DNA of 64,000 nucleotides from Mycoplasmopsis canis PG 14. GTDB lineage: Bacteria > Bacillota_I > Bacilli_A > Mycoplasmatales > Metamycoplasmataceae. The stretch is taken from positions 682,001-746,000 of the forward strand of contig NZ_CP014281.1 in the NCBI RefSeq assembly GCF_001553195.1, written 5' to 3'. A model generated the notes under the pieces. The model made no database searches and had not been told where the DNA came from. It worked only from the letters and a program-made list of their open reading frames with translations. A program made the translations under genes and the position numbers. Numbering within the stretch: position 1 is the stretch's first letter; each line of letters opens with the position of its first letter. Below, in pieces: positions 12,616 to 23,223 of the stretch.

Positions 12616-14304
12616 ATGAAAAATAAATTTAAAAAAGTTATGGTTTCTTTAGTATTAGTTGGTGTTATATCGAGTTTATTGACTACTTCTATTTATTATT
12701 ATATTAAATATAAGAAGACACTAAATCAAATTAATGAAAGTCACGAAAATGTTTTAACAGAATATAAGGACTCAAATAAAACAAATATTTTAGATATTCA
12801 AGATGAATCTGATGTTAACTTATATTTCTCATCATATGGTGTACAAACCTTTTATAACTTAATTAGAATGTCGATGCTTTCAAAAAAAGAAGTACATTTT
12901 TATAGATCAAAAAAATTAGTAAGTTTTCACGAAGATTTAAATACTATTGAATTAGAAAATTTTTTAAAAAATAATAGAAAAGTTGATGATTTATCTTTTT
13001 TAGAAAATTCTAAAGTACATGAATTAGGCGATGTTAAAGACGAATCTTTATTTTTTGATAAAGCTTTAGAGTTTGTGAAAAATAACCCAAATAAAAAAAT
13101 TGGAATTTGAACTAATTCAGATCACTTCGTCGTCAATGCAGATAAACTTTCTAGGCTCGCTAAATTTGATAATGTTCAAATTTTTGGAATTGAAGATTCT
13201 AACTTATTAGGTCAGTATATTATTGATAATTATTATAAAGATGAAGACTTTGTTAAAGAAAATAAGAATGAAAAATTAGAAAGTTGAAAAAATCCAATAA
13301 TTAACTCAAAGGTGACTAGATGGAATCAATATTTGATACCTATGTTTTATAAAAATATAAAAGTTTATTGAACTGATCCGCAACAATCTAAAAATTTTGA
13401 AATTCTCGGAATTAAAAATCATTTTTCATTTTTTAATGAAGAAGGATTTCAAAAACTTAAAGATGAAATTTTTCAAAGAAGAGATAAGTACAATAAGAGG
13501 TATTCTAATTATTGAGCCAAAATAACTAGCTACAATTGAGAAAAAGAACGAGATAAGGTAAATAAGATTCAAAACGAAAACAATAAAGAAAGCTTAATTA
13601 TTTTAGGAACTAATAGTACTAATGATCAAGATTCTATTTCGAAAATATTATTTGAATATGGTGAGCAATATAACATTTATTACAAAGGACATCCTGGAAT
13701 GAATGCTAATGCGAGTTTTATAATTAATAAATTAAAACCGGGAGAACAAATATCTTTCTTTGATTATGAAATTAATCAAAAAAGGAACTTTATAATTAAG
13801 GATTCGTGAAAAATTCTTGCCTTAGAAACGCAAATCCCATAAGAGGAACTAACATCTGATCACGCTAATGAAGAAAATGGAATATGGTTTAATAAATGAA
13901 TAGGATTAGATGGAATATCTAGTGCACTTTATGGTATATTAAATAAGAAAAATACTTATTCGGACATTTTGTTTCTAGGTGATTCATTCAATAAAAAACT
14001 ATTCAAAATGGGGTCAAAAGAATTTGATTCCTTCTTAAGTAAAATTGCTACAAAAGGAGCTTCTAACTCGATTATCATTTCTAAAATTAATGACAAAATG
14101 CCAGAGAATTTAGAAATAGATGATTTTAAATTCGAAACATCTATTAATTCTGGCTTTAACATTATTAAACCAATCAAAATATTGAGCAAAACAAAAAATA
14201 ACAAAAATGCTTATATTTTTGAATTCGAAATTGAAGTTTCTTACCAATTAAACGATAAAACTCCTATTGAACATTTTATAATTAAAGTTAATAAGAATAT
14301 TTAA
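12616..14304 (+). pseudogene. GT80 sialyltransferase-like glycosyltransferase, interrupted by TAA
   Basis: Reading through the stop gives 562 residues; an in-frame TAA at 13840-13842 splits it into 408 and 153 codons in the same frame. An N-terminal membrane anchor lies at residues ~8-30, with no lipobox Cys. The rest resembles Pasteurella GT80 sialyltransferases: VNLYFSSYG at the first Rossmann strand, FGIEDSN where that family has its D/E-D-G motif, LIILGTNST like TGTTTW, YNIYYKGHPG like IYFKGHPRG (the HP motif), and after the stop GISSALY like VASSLY. The stop removes the nucleotide-sugar-binding Ser region, so the product is probably inactive. Family assignment is by motif recall; a related transferase with another substrate is possible. 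Confidence 0.6.
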
Positions 14305-14329
14305 AAAAGTTAGCCACGCTAACTTTTTT
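14303..14329. terminator. Bidirectional terminator
   Basis: Stem GTTAGC-CAC-GCTAAC flanked by an A-run on the left and a T-run on the right, so it can end both the plus-strand glycosyltransferase transcript and the minus-strand rpmB transcript. Confidence 0.85.
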
Positions 14330-14332
14330 AAA

Positions 14333-14524
14333 TTATACTAAACCTTTTGTTTTTAAAGTTTTTAAAGTTTTTGCACTAACACGTAAAGTCATTCTTTGTC
14401 CATCAATTGTAACTCTAACTTTTTGTAAGTTTACATTGAATTTTCTTTTAGAAGCATTCATAGCATGTGAACGTGTATTTCCTGATAATGGTCCTACACC
14501 TGATAATTGACATCTTCTTGCCAT
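14333..14524 (-). CDS. rpmB: 50S ribosomal protein L28
   Basis: 63 residues, the normal size. It starts MARRCQLSG and has the family core [16 protein letters not shown] and VNLQKVRV. It is rRNA-binding and sits 20 bp downstream of rpsO, ending at a bidirectional terminator. Confidence 0.95.
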   Translation of the reverse strand: MARRCQLSGVGPLSGNTRSHAMNASKRKFNVNLQKVRVTIDGQRMTLRVSAKTLKTLKTKGLV

Positions 14525-14544
14525 AATTTGTTCTCCTTGCTTTC

Positions 14545-14811
14545 TTATTTACGAATGTTTAAAGCTTCGATAACTTTGTTGTATTCTTCTAAATTTGCTT
14601 CTTTAAGGTGTTTTAATAAAACTTTACGTTGTGAAATTTTTGCTAAGAAACCTCTACGTGAGTGATTATCTTTTGGGTTATTTAAAAAGTGTGGTTTTAA
14701 TGATTCGATATCTTCTGTTAAAATAGCAATTTGAACTGCTGTATTTCCTGTATCTTTTTCATTTTTACCAAATTTTTTGATTAATTCAGCTTTTTTTGCC
14801 TTTGAAACCAT
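14545..14811 (-). CDS. rpsO: 30S ribosomal protein S15
   Basis: 88 residues, full length. It has the S15 core [32 protein letters not shown] and the repeated basic helix [13 protein letters not shown]. It binds the central domain of 16S rRNA. It probably forms a two-gene transcript with rpmB. Confidence 0.96.
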   Translation of the reverse strand: MVSKAKKAELIKKFGKNEKDTGNTAVQIAILTEDIESLKPHFLNNPKDNHSRRGFLAKISQRKVLLKHLKEANLEEYNKVIEALNIRK

Positions 14812-14910
14812 AATATTTTCTCCTAAAATTAAATGTATATTATGTTTTAAACCTAGATAGAACTCATTATAAATTAGGTTAAACCCAAGTCTAAAATTTA
14901 TGTTTGCTTT

Positions 14911-15783
14911 TTAAAGCTGTTTTATTATATCATTTAAATTGTTTTTTTCATTGACTAAAATAATTTTTTTAGCGATTGCTTTATACTCTTCTTTTAAGAT
15001 ATCATCAAACTTAGAAGTTACTAAGTAAATCTTGTCAATAAATTCAATATAACAATTAGTGTTGTTAATTTTATTTAAAAATTCAAATTCCTTATCAATC
15101 GAATATCAACGAATTTCTTTATTTGCATTAATATGAATCAGTGAAAAATAAATTAAATTATTAATGTACAACTTCGCTACATAAAAACCTTTATGAGGCA
15201 ATAATTGTTTAGCATTAAATAAGATTTTTCCTTCTTCAAAAATCCCGTTAATAGTGAAATTAAAAACTAATAATTCATTTGCTGTTTTCACATCCCCAAA
15301 TTCAATCATTTCTTTAAGAAATCTTGTTGAAATTTTGGTGTTATTGACTTTAAATATTGGAACAGTAATACAACTTATATTCAAATCTTCAAGATTTATT
15401 TCCTTTAATTTTAAGAGATCATTTCCCAACTTAAAATCTTCACCTGCAAAGATTTTTACATTTTCGTTATGTGAGATTTTTTTTATGAATTCAAATGCAC
15501 TTAAATTTTTTATACTACGAAAATCAATCTCCACAATTAAATCTAAATTCAATTGAGCTAAATTAAAATAACTCGCTATATTACTTTGAAAAAATTCTCC
15601 TTTATTTTTGAATTCAAATGTTTCTTGATTAAAAACAAATAAAATTTTTCTGCCTGAATATTGAAGAGTTTCTTCGAATACTTTAAAATGCCCTATATGA
15701 AATGATTCAAAACTACCCAAAATTATATTATCATCATTTTTAGCTATAAAATTTTCTAAAGTATAAATTTCTAAAGACTTCAT
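14911..15783 (-). CDS. ribF: RibF-like FMN adenylyltransferase with degenerate kinase half
   Basis: 290 residues. The N-terminal nucleotidyltransferase domain (residues ~18-150) has GSFESFHIGHFKVF, the HxGH motif that binds ATP, and ISTRFLKEMI like the ISST/RxxL motif of RibF. It should make FAD from FMN. The C-terminal half aligns in position with riboflavin kinase (GIFEEGKILF, GFYVAKLYI), but the usual GRxLGFPTAN substrate loop is not visible. The start is separated by one base from the stop of the upstream HAD gene. Confidence 0.8.
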
Positions 15784-15784
15784 T

Positions 15785-16600
15785 TTAAATTAAATACAAC
15801 TCTTTCAATTTAAGATAACAACCTTCATATTCGCAATCTAAAGCTACGTCTTTTGCAACTGACTTTAATTTATCATTAGCTCTTTGCATCGCAACTCCGT
15901 AATGAGCATCTCTAAGCATTTCATAGTCATTTGAACTGTCACCGAAAGCAATAAGATTTTCCATAGAATAACCTAAATGTTTACACAAAATTTCTAATGT
16001 ATGACTTTTTGTAACGTTCTTTGGACTTATTCAAAAGCCTCTTGATCATCTAGAAGATACTTCAACGTTAAAATCATTTTCTTTTATATATTGCTCAACT
16101 TTATCAGAAAGATTTTTAGGATCATCTGTGCTAAAAGTTATCAAATATAAATCCGTTTCCCTAAGAGAAGCATCTTCGTAATCATGATAATTTTGCATAA
16201 ATGGCTTAATAAACCATGTATCAGTTTTTAAGTTTGGTGATTTATACACTCTATCAAAATCTGTGACAGCCATTGCAACTTGTTCATCTTTAAATTTGTT
16301 GAATATTTTTTTTACAACTTCTTTATCAATTGATGCCTTAAAAATAAAATCTCGTTTTTGGACATCTCAAATAAAAGAACCATTTGCTCCAATGAAATAA
16401 TCAACTGGGTGCAACTGATCTAAAAAATCACCAATTGTTGCAAATTCTCTAGCACTTGCAACTACAGTTTTGATTCCGTTATTTTTAAGTTGCGAGAACA
16501 TTTTTTTCGTGTTTTCTTCAAACTTTGTATGTCCATTTGGTAATAATGTACCATCAACATCGAAAGCCGCTATTTTAATAATATCTTTTAATTGTTTCAT
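15785..16600 (-). CDS. Cof-type HAD-superfamily phosphatase
   Basis: 271 residues. HAD motif I FDVDGTLL (catalytic Asp at ~15), motif II with VVASAR, and motif IV GDSSNDYEML near the C-terminus are all present, with a Cof-type cap between them. It is a soluble Mg-dependent phosphatase, probably acting on sugar phosphates or flavin-type phosphates; the neighbouring ribF makes FMN or a precursor a possible substrate, but that is a guess. It reads Trp at two TGA codons. It is tightly packed between truB and ribF (1 bp on each side). Confidence 0.88.
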
Positions 16601-16601
16601 T

Positions 16602-17444
16602 TTAACCTCTTATTCTTTTTGGAAAAACTTTTTTAGGATAAAAAATCCCTTTATCTACATCTCCAACCGCACAAATTTCTTTAGTGTGTTTACTTAATAT
16701 GAATAATTTGCCATTTTTCTTATTCAAATAAATGTTTCTTCCGTGAGAAATATCTTCTAAATCAGAATCTTCCACTTCTACTAATTCTAGTGTAAAAAGA
16801 TTTTTAAAATCTATTTCTTGAAACTCATTTGGTTGAATGTTTCCTAAATCAACATTACCAACCTTAGTTCTTTTTAAGTAAGTCATAGCACATGATGTTC
16901 CTAAAATATGCGCAATATCAACTAGTAAAGTTCTTATATATGTGCCCTCAGAAACGGTTGTTAAAATACTGAATTCATTGTTTTCTTCATCAAAACTTAC
17001 TAATTCAATTTTTTTCACTTCAATATTTTGGGAAGGAACCTCTACCTTTTCACCTGATCTTGCATAATCATAGGCTTTTTTTCCTTTTATTTTTTTAGCA
17101 CTAAAAACGGGTGGTATTTGAGTTTTAAATAAACTAGCCTTTTCAATCGCTTCCTTTAGTTCACTTAGTGATATATCTTTTTTTTCTAAAAAATTAAGAT
17201 TTCCAGTTATATCTTGTGTATCACTGCTTACAAATAATTTTGCTTTCGCCAAATAAGTTTTGTCTTTATTTGATATATATTGAAAAAGTTTTGTATCATC
17301 ATTAGTTGCGATAATCATCAAACCTTCAGCTAGCGGGTCTAAAATTCCTGTATGTCCAATTTTATAAGCATTTAATTTTGAACTTAATTTTCTAATTGTT
17401 TTATTTGAAAAATCACCTTTTTCTTTATAAAATTTTAAAAACAT
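16602..17444 (-). CDS. truB: tRNA pseudouridine-55 synthase
   Basis: 280 residues. TruB makes pseudouridine 55 in the T-loop of tRNAs. The catalytic loop HTGILDPLAEG (Asp at ~37) and the following LMIIATNDDTKLFQY match the family, as do KKIKGKKAYDYAR and EGTYIRTLLVDIA. A C-terminal PUA-like tail is present. It is first in an operon with the HAD phosphatase and ribF, as truB-ribF are adjacent in many Firmicutes. Confidence 0.94.
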   Translation of the reverse strand: MFLKFYKEKGDFSNKTIRKLSSKLNAYKIGHTGILDPLAEGLMIIATNDDTKLFQYISNKDKTYLAKAKLFVSSDTQDITGNLNFLEKKDISLSELKEAIEKASLFKTQIPPVFSAKKIKGKKAYDYARSGEKVEVPSQNIEVKKIELVSFDEENNEFSILTTVSEGTYIRTLLVDIAHILGTSCAMTYLKRTKVGNVDLGNIQPNEFQEIDFKNLFTLELVEVEDSDLEDISHGRNIYLNKKNGKLFILSKHTKEICAVGDVDKGIFYPKKVFPKRIRG

Positions 17445-17566
17445 TATCGCCTTTCATCTTACTTAAAAATATTTAAATTTATTTTACCATATTGGTAGGC
17501 CAAAACATAAAATATATAGATATTTTTTAAGTGAAAAAATATAGAAAAAATGGTAAAATTACAAAT
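17445..17566. promoter_or_regulatory. Divergent promoter region truB / gmk
   Basis: 122 bp between divergent genes. On the plus strand TAAAAT (17553-17558) lies only about 8 bp before the gmk ATG, which would give a leaderless gmk mRNA. On the minus strand GGTAAAAT (around 17481-17488) is a possible truB -10. No clear -35 boxes. Confidence 0.5.
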
Positions 17567-18184
17567 ATGAAAAGTATAGTGAATTCAAAAGAACCAATTA
17601 TTATTTTTACTGGACCAAGCGGAGTTGGTAAAGGGACAATCGAAAGATTGCTTTTTGAGTTTGAAGAATTAAATTTATCCCTTTCTTGCTCTGCCACAAC
17701 AAGGAAACCTAGAAATGGTGAATTAAATGGAATTCATTACTACTTTATCGATATAGATAGCTTCAGAGATAAAATGAAACATAGAAAATTTTTAGAATTT
17801 TCTTATCATTTAAATAATTATTATGGAACGTTATATTCAGAGTTAAAAAAGATTCATGAAAAGAAAATGGTTCCTATGCTCGAAATTGAAACTAATGGTG
17901 TAAAAAAAGTAATAGAAAGATTTAAAAAAGAAAACCTTAATGATAAGTATAATCTTATCACCATTTTTTTAGCTCCGCCTTCAATTGATGATTTAAGAAA
18001 ACGTATAATTTCAAGAGGTTCCGAGAATAATCAAACACTAAAGGATAGATTAAAGAAAGCAGAAGACGAAATTAAAGATTCTTCAATTTTCAAATACAAA
18101 ATAATCAACGACATCCCAGAAAGAGCAGCAAATGAAATTAGGGAAATTTTACACAAGGAGTTAGGGATTGATCAAACTAAGTAG
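17567..18184 (+). CDS. gmk: Guanylate kinase
   Basis: 205 residues, normal length. P-loop FTGPSGVGKGT near the N-terminus; GMP-binding SATTRKPRNGELNGIHYYF and EFSYHLNNYYGT follow. It makes GDP from GMP. I prefer the ATG at 17567 over the GTG at 17531, because the family begins just before the P-loop and a -10 box sits right upstream. It opens the gmk-prpC-pkn-rsgA-rpe operon, an order shared with Firmicutes. Confidence 0.94.
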   Translation: MKSIVNSKEPIIIFTGPSGVGKGTIERLLFEFEELNLSLSCSATTRKPRNGELNGIHYYFIDIDSFRDKMKHRKFLEFSYHLNNYYGTLYSELKKIHEKKMVPMLEIETNGVKKVIERFKKENLNDKYNLITIFLAPPSIDDLRKRIISRGSENNQTLKDRLKKAEDEIKDSSIFKYKIINDIPERAANEIREILHKELGIDQTK

Positions 18185-18920
18185 TATAAGTGAAAAGGGT
18201 AATGTAAGATCCAACAACGAAGATCGTGTTGGATATTTTATTAATAAAAACATATATTTAGGAATTCTATGTGATGGAATGGGCGGTCATAAAAATGGTG
18301 ATATTGCAGCAAATACTGCTTTAAACATGCTTGCAATAGATTTCATGAACAGTTTTAAATATATAAATAAAGATAGCGTAAAAGAGTTTGTTCATAGTTC
18401 TTTTTCCAATATTAAGAATGAGCTAAAAAAAATTTCTAGCATGAACCCAGATAAAAAAAACATGGGTACAACTGTTGTTGCTTTTATATATAATGAAAAA
18501 GAAAAGCAGCTTAATGTTTTTTATAGTGGTGATTCTAGATGTTACATTTTAAAGAGAAACAATGAATTAATCCAAGTAACTAGAGACCATAACTTGATGA
18601 ATAGATGAATAGACGAAGGGATTGATCCTAAAATTGATGAATCAATGCCAATTTACAGATTTTTAACTAGTGCTGTAGGAGCTAATCTTGAAACACGAGT
18701 AGATTTTATAACTATTGATGATGTTGAAAAAAATGAATTACATAAAGTTTTACTAACATCTGACGGTATTCACGAATTTTTGAGTAATGATGATATACAT
18801 TTTATTTTATCAAGAAACGAAGAACCAAATTATATTATGCAAAAATTTATTGAAAAAGCTATTATAATGGAATCTACAGACAACATGAGCGCTGTTTTAA
18901 TGGAGATAAATAATGAATAG
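18168..18920 (+). CDS. prpC: PP2C-type Ser/Thr protein phosphatase
   Basis: 250 residues. Metal-binding Asp motifs of PP2C are present: NNEDRVGYF, CDGMGGHKNGDIAA, FYSGDSRCYILK, TSDGIHEFL and STDNMSAVL. The TTG start at 18168 is chosen because an AAGGAG lies just upstream and the protein begins at the expected position; it overlaps gmk by 17 nt. The end overlaps the kinase start by 8 nt, so phosphatase and kinase are co-translated as an opposing pair. Confidence 0.92.
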
Positions 18921-19914
18921 TAATAATTCAATTTCGATACCGGAATCCTCAAAAGTTCATGAAAAATATAAAGTAGGTAGAATACTTGGCAATGGTGGGA
19001 TGGGAGTTGTTTGCTCTGTAGTGCCAAAAAATAATCCAAATGTTGAATATGCTTTAAAATATAGGTACAACGATTTTAATGAAACCTCAAAAAGAAGGTT
19101 TTTGGATGAAATAAAATTATTATCAAAAATCAATTCCGAGCATTTCCCTAAATTGATTGATTCATACAGTGATAAAAATGAACAATTTTATATCATGGAA
19201 CTTGTTACTGGCGAGACATTAAAAGATTTGTTGCGAAAAAATAGACAGTTAAATGTTGCGACAGCCAATAACTACATCAGGCAAATCGCGGACGCATTGG
19301 GTGAATTACATTCTAATGGAATTATTCATAGAGACATTAAATCCCAAAATATAATGGTTCAAAATGATTTTTATATAAAAATCCTGGACTTAGGAATATC
19401 TGTTTCGGAAGATTCTCATAGATACACAAAAACAAACGCAATAGTTTGTTCACCACACTATGTTGCACCAGAATACTTAATAAAAAATAGCAAGATAACA
19501 AAAGCTGTTGATATATATTCTTTAGGTATTTTATATTACGAAATGCTTATTGGCGATTATCCTTTTGAAGGAAAAAACGAAACAGACACTATATTAATGC
19601 ACAAAAATAACGAATTTCCCAATCCGAAAAATTATAGAGATTTACCTCAATCAATTGCTAATATAATTATAAAAGCAACTGCAAAGAACCCTTCCCATAG
19701 GCATCAAACTGTTTGAGAATTTAAAGAAGATGTTAAAACATCATTAAAGGATTATAGAAAATTAGAAAAACCAATTTCGCAAAAAACTATGAAGTCTAAG
19801 AAAACAATTGCTGATATAATAAATTCTATTTGATTTATGGTTGGCGTTTTAGGATTTTTAGTTATTATTGTTATTTCTATAATAATTATTGGATTTACTT
19901 TGGGGGTTTTATAA
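18913..19914 (+). CDS. pkn: Membrane-anchored Ser/Thr protein kinase (PrkC-like, no PASTA)
   Basis: 333 residues. Kinase domain at ~17-275: glycine loop GRILGNGGMGVV, Lys in YALKYRY, HRDIKSQN catalytic loop, DLG metal motif in place of DFG, and APEYLIKN. A single C-terminal transmembrane helix (~300-333) ends the protein immediately, so there is no extracellular PASTA sensor. That fits a wall-less cell with no peptidoglycan fragments to bind. Two TGA codons are read as Trp. The stop overlaps the rsgA start as TAATG. Confidence 0.93.
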
Positions 19915-20765
19915 TGCAAAATTGAAAAATATTTTCACTAGTTGCTGGTGATTTTGAAATTTGTAATATAAAATCCAAAGAATGCAAAATTTTGAAAGCA
20001 GCCGGAAAATTAAGATATAATAATATTTCGCCTATTGTCGGCGATTTTGTTGAGATTCAAAACAATATGATAAAAAGTGTTTTTGAAAGAAAAAATGAGT
20101 TTATTAGGCCTAAAGTATCAAATATAGATCAAGTTATTATATTCATGTCTATTGAACAACCTAAATTTAGTTCGTTCTTAATCGACAAATACATGAGTAT
20201 AATCGAAAAAAAAAGTATAAAACCTATTTTATTTATAACTAAAAGTGATTTAAATCCTAGCGAAACAGAAATGTGAAAAAAACAATATTCTAATATGGGA
20301 TATGAAGTCTATTCAATAAATAACAAAAAATTATTTGATGATGATCTAAAGAAAATTTTTCAAAATAAGTTTTCTGTTTTTATGGGGCAAAGCGGAGTAG
20401 GTAAGACCACAACACTAAACAACATTACAAATCTTTCGTTTAAAACACAAGAAATTTCAAAGGCCTTAGGAAGAGGAAAACACACCACTAGAGTAGTTAA
20501 AATTATCCCGGTTTTTGATGGGTATTTAATTGACACACCAGGATTTTCTTCTCTTGAAATAGAACTTAATAGCGTTGAACTATCTAAAAGTTTTAAAATG
20601 TTTAAGGAACTTTCTGAGACATGCAAGTTTAGAGATTGTTTGCATATAAATGAAAAAGATGCAGATTGCGCTATTAAATTAGCTATCAAAAATAACAATA
20701 TTCCGTTATTTAGATATGAAAACTACTTAAAATTGCAAAAAGAATTACAAGAGAAAAGGAAATAA
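19914..20765 (+). CDS. rsgA: Ribosome small-subunit assembly GTPase RsgA
   Basis: 283 residues. A circularly permuted GTPase: the guanine-specificity motif TKSDL comes before the P-loop GQSGVGKTT and the DTPGF motif. An N-terminal OB-fold (PIVGDFVEI) and a C-terminal zinc site (CKFRDCLH...DADC) complete the family pattern. It releases late assembly factors from the 30S subunit. The ATG at 19914 shares a base with the pkn stop. Three TGA codons encode Trp. Confidence 0.94.
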
Positions 20766-20767
20766 TT

Positions 20768-21430
20768 ATGACAAAATATGTTACACCAAGTTTATTAAAT
20801 GTTGACGCCGAAAAAAGATTAGACATGGCTAATACACTCATTAGTAATGGAATAAAATGAATTCATTATGATGTGATGGATGGTAATTTTGTACCGAATA
20901 CAGCAATAGAAGTTTCTGAAATTAAAAATATTGACGAAAAATCTTTAAAACATATAAAAGATGCACATTTAATGGTAGTTAATCCTTATGAATATGTTGA
21001 TCAATTAAAAAACCATGTTGATATTTTAACATTCCATTTTGAAGCTATAGAAAATGATTTAGATAAGTTTGAAGAATTTTTGGAAAAAAATAAACATGAA
21101 CTAAAGATCGGTTTAGCAATTAAACCAAATACTAAAGTATCTTCAATTAAATCATTTTTAGACAAATTATCATTAGTTCTTGTTATGTCAGTAGAACCTG
21201 GAAAAGGTGGACAAAAATTTATGGAATCTTCACTAGACAAAATTAAGGAATTATATTCAATTAGAAATAATAATTCATACGACTACTTAATACAAGTAGA
21301 TGGTGGTATAAACTCAGAAACAGGCCCAATGTGCCTTAAAAGTGGTGCTGATGCTGTTGTTGCAGGTACTTTTCTTGTTGTAGAACCTACAAAAGAGAGA
21401 ATAAATAGTATACTTGGTAAATTTAAATAA
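20768..21430 (+). CDS. rpe: Ribulose-phosphate 3-epimerase
   Basis: 220 residues, a TIM barrel that interconverts ribulose-5-P and xylulose-5-P. Signature strands: VTPSLLNVD, HYDVMDGNFVPN (metal His and Asp), DAHLMVVNP, VMSVEPGKGGQKF and IQVDGGINSETG. Two bp downstream of rsgA, completing the conserved block. A strong terminator follows. Confidence 0.95.
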
Positions 21431-21468
21431 TTAAAAATTCTCATGTTTATTGCATGAGAATTTTTAAT
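21431..21468. terminator. Bidirectional terminator between rpe and acpP
   Basis: ATTAAAAATTCTCATG pairs with CATGAGAATTTTTAAT around a 7-nt loop. It serves the convergent plus-strand gmk operon and the minus-strand acpP operon. Confidence 0.85.
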
Positions 21469-21484
21469 TCAACAAAAAACAAAA

Positions 21485-21706
21485 TTATACTTTACTAAGC
21501 ACTAAATCAACAACATCTTGTACTGTAACAATTTGCATTAATTCTTGATCAGAAATAGAAATGTTAAACTCTTCTTCTGCTAAAACTATAATTTCGGCTA
21601 AATCTAATGAGTCTATCTTTAAATCTTTAACTACATCAGTTTCTACAACTTTTTTTCTTGCTAATCTTGTGAAATTTTCAATAATTTTTGCTTTTACATT
21701 TTCCAT
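21485..21706 (-). CDS. acpP: Acyl carrier protein
   Basis: 73 residues from MENVKAKI (an upstream in-frame Met would add 5). The DSLDLAE motif holds the Ser that carries the phosphopantetheine arm, in a four-helix acidic protein. It is last in a minus-strand run of three unknown genes; I see no fatty-acid synthesis genes in the window. In mycoplasmas its acyl substrate is often unclear. Confidence 0.92.
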   Translation of the reverse strand: MENVKAKIIENFTRLARKKVVETDVVKDLKIDSLDLAEIIVLAEEEFNISISDQELMQIVTVQDVVDLVLSKV

Positions 21707-21722
21707 AAAATAATTATACAAA

Positions 21723-22133
21723 TTAAAATCTTATTTCATAGCTTTTTAATTCTTTGATTTCGTTATTTTCAATATGTTTAAAATATATAGTGAGCATTAA
21801 ATCATTATAGTTAATTTCATAGTCGAAATATATTTCTCCCCTAAAGCTATTGAGCCTCGAAAGAATTGACTTAACTATCTTATCTATTAATTTATCATTA
21901 AGTACAGAAACACCAAATACATCCTTCTCTACAATAGCTTCTAAAAACTTTTCATCAATTGATGGAAAAATCGAAATTTTATCAAGACTATCAAATTTTT
22001 CGTTCTGAGTATTTTCTTCTTTTTTAAAGTTGTCAATTTTAACGTTTTTAATAACTAAATATAACAAGCCTCCAACAAATAATGCTGAACTTGTGAAAAA
22101 TAGAATCTTTCATTTAGATATTCTAATACTCAT
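21723..22133 (-). CDS. Unknown membrane-anchored protein
   Basis: 136 residues. An N-terminal transmembrane helix (ILFFTSSALFVGGLLYLVI, ~10-28) is followed by a short charged linker and a domain of alternating hydrophobic residues ending GEIYFDYEINYNDLMLTIYF. No family recognised. The start overlaps the end of the upstream gene by 11 nt and acpP follows after 16 bp, so all are one transcript. Confidence 0.75.
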
Positions 22134-23223
22134 TTCTTCTTTTAATTAAGTAATCATTAATTGTTCAATTAGTTTCACCACTAAACAAAATATTATTTAA
22201 CTGTAGGTCTGATATTTTGAATGAATATGCTTTATCTAAAAGTTTGTTGCTCTCTTTTATAAAATATTTTTTAGGCTTTAAGTAAAAATGCTTTAAGTCT
22301 TGTGTCAAACTATTCTTAAAAACAATATTAGTTCCTAACGCTTCGAAATTTAAAGAATATTCGATGTAAGGTAAGCTTGTTATGGGTATTTCTAAAACTT
22401 TTTTAGAATTATAGTTATCAGCTTTCAATACTTCTCCTGTCTCATTATTCGTAATCAGATCTTCATTTATAACAAACTTTGACTTTCAAAACTGATTTTC
22501 TTTCTTTTTTTCTTCTTTTAATTTTATTCCGTTTTTATCCTTTATAAAGTGCGGTATTTTAAAAGATATGTTACTAATAATGTTGTACTGATTAGTTGGA
22601 TCAAACATCTTTTTTAGATCATTATTAAAAAAATCAAAATAATAAATAATATTTGCTAGTTCATAAACTTTTTGACCAGCTTTTATATCATTTCAACTAA
22701 AATATATGTTTAAAAATCGGTGATTCTTTGTTTCTATCCCATCTTTAATATTGAAAATTGATGAATAACTTAATTTAATTCTGTGATTTTTGTTATTACT
22801 TTTAATAACTATTGAATTTGGGTCTTTTTCCTTTAAATATATTTCATATTTACCTAAATATTTATTGCTTATATCAAAAAATTGTAGTTCGATATAATCT
22901 AATTTCTCACCATCTTTCAATAACTCATTTAAATTAACAATCAATTTATCTTCTCTTTTGACTCTTCTTGCATGACTTTTGTTTATTTTAAGAACAAAAT
23001 GCGATATATATCTCGCTTTGTTATGAATAACTTTATCAATTTTTAAAAACAAATAAGGTTTTCTTGAATTTGCTGTATTAAATAATTCTATATTAAAGTT
23101 TAGTTCCTCATTAATGTCTTTAGGTGTATCACTTTCTAAAATAAAATTTGAAGTTTCATCATTTTTAATATAACTATAATTCCTGTGATATGATGAATTA
23201 ATTTCTTCATTAAAATAATGCAA
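22123..23223 (-). CDS. Unknown protein, 366 residues
   Basis: No recognised family. Rich in Asn, Lys, Phe and Tyr with mixed alpha/beta character and no signal peptide or membrane helix. Two TGA codons read as Trp join three segments. The only start at the N-terminus that avoids upstream stops is TTG at 23223, without a good SD, so coupling to the overlapping upstream gene (14 nt) is likely. It ends in an 11-nt overlap with the next gene. Confidence 0.7.

Noticed and set aside
13840-13842. Programmed read-through of the TAA in the GT80-like gene
   Set aside because: No visible stimulatory structure or known context; a simple nonsense mutation is more likely.
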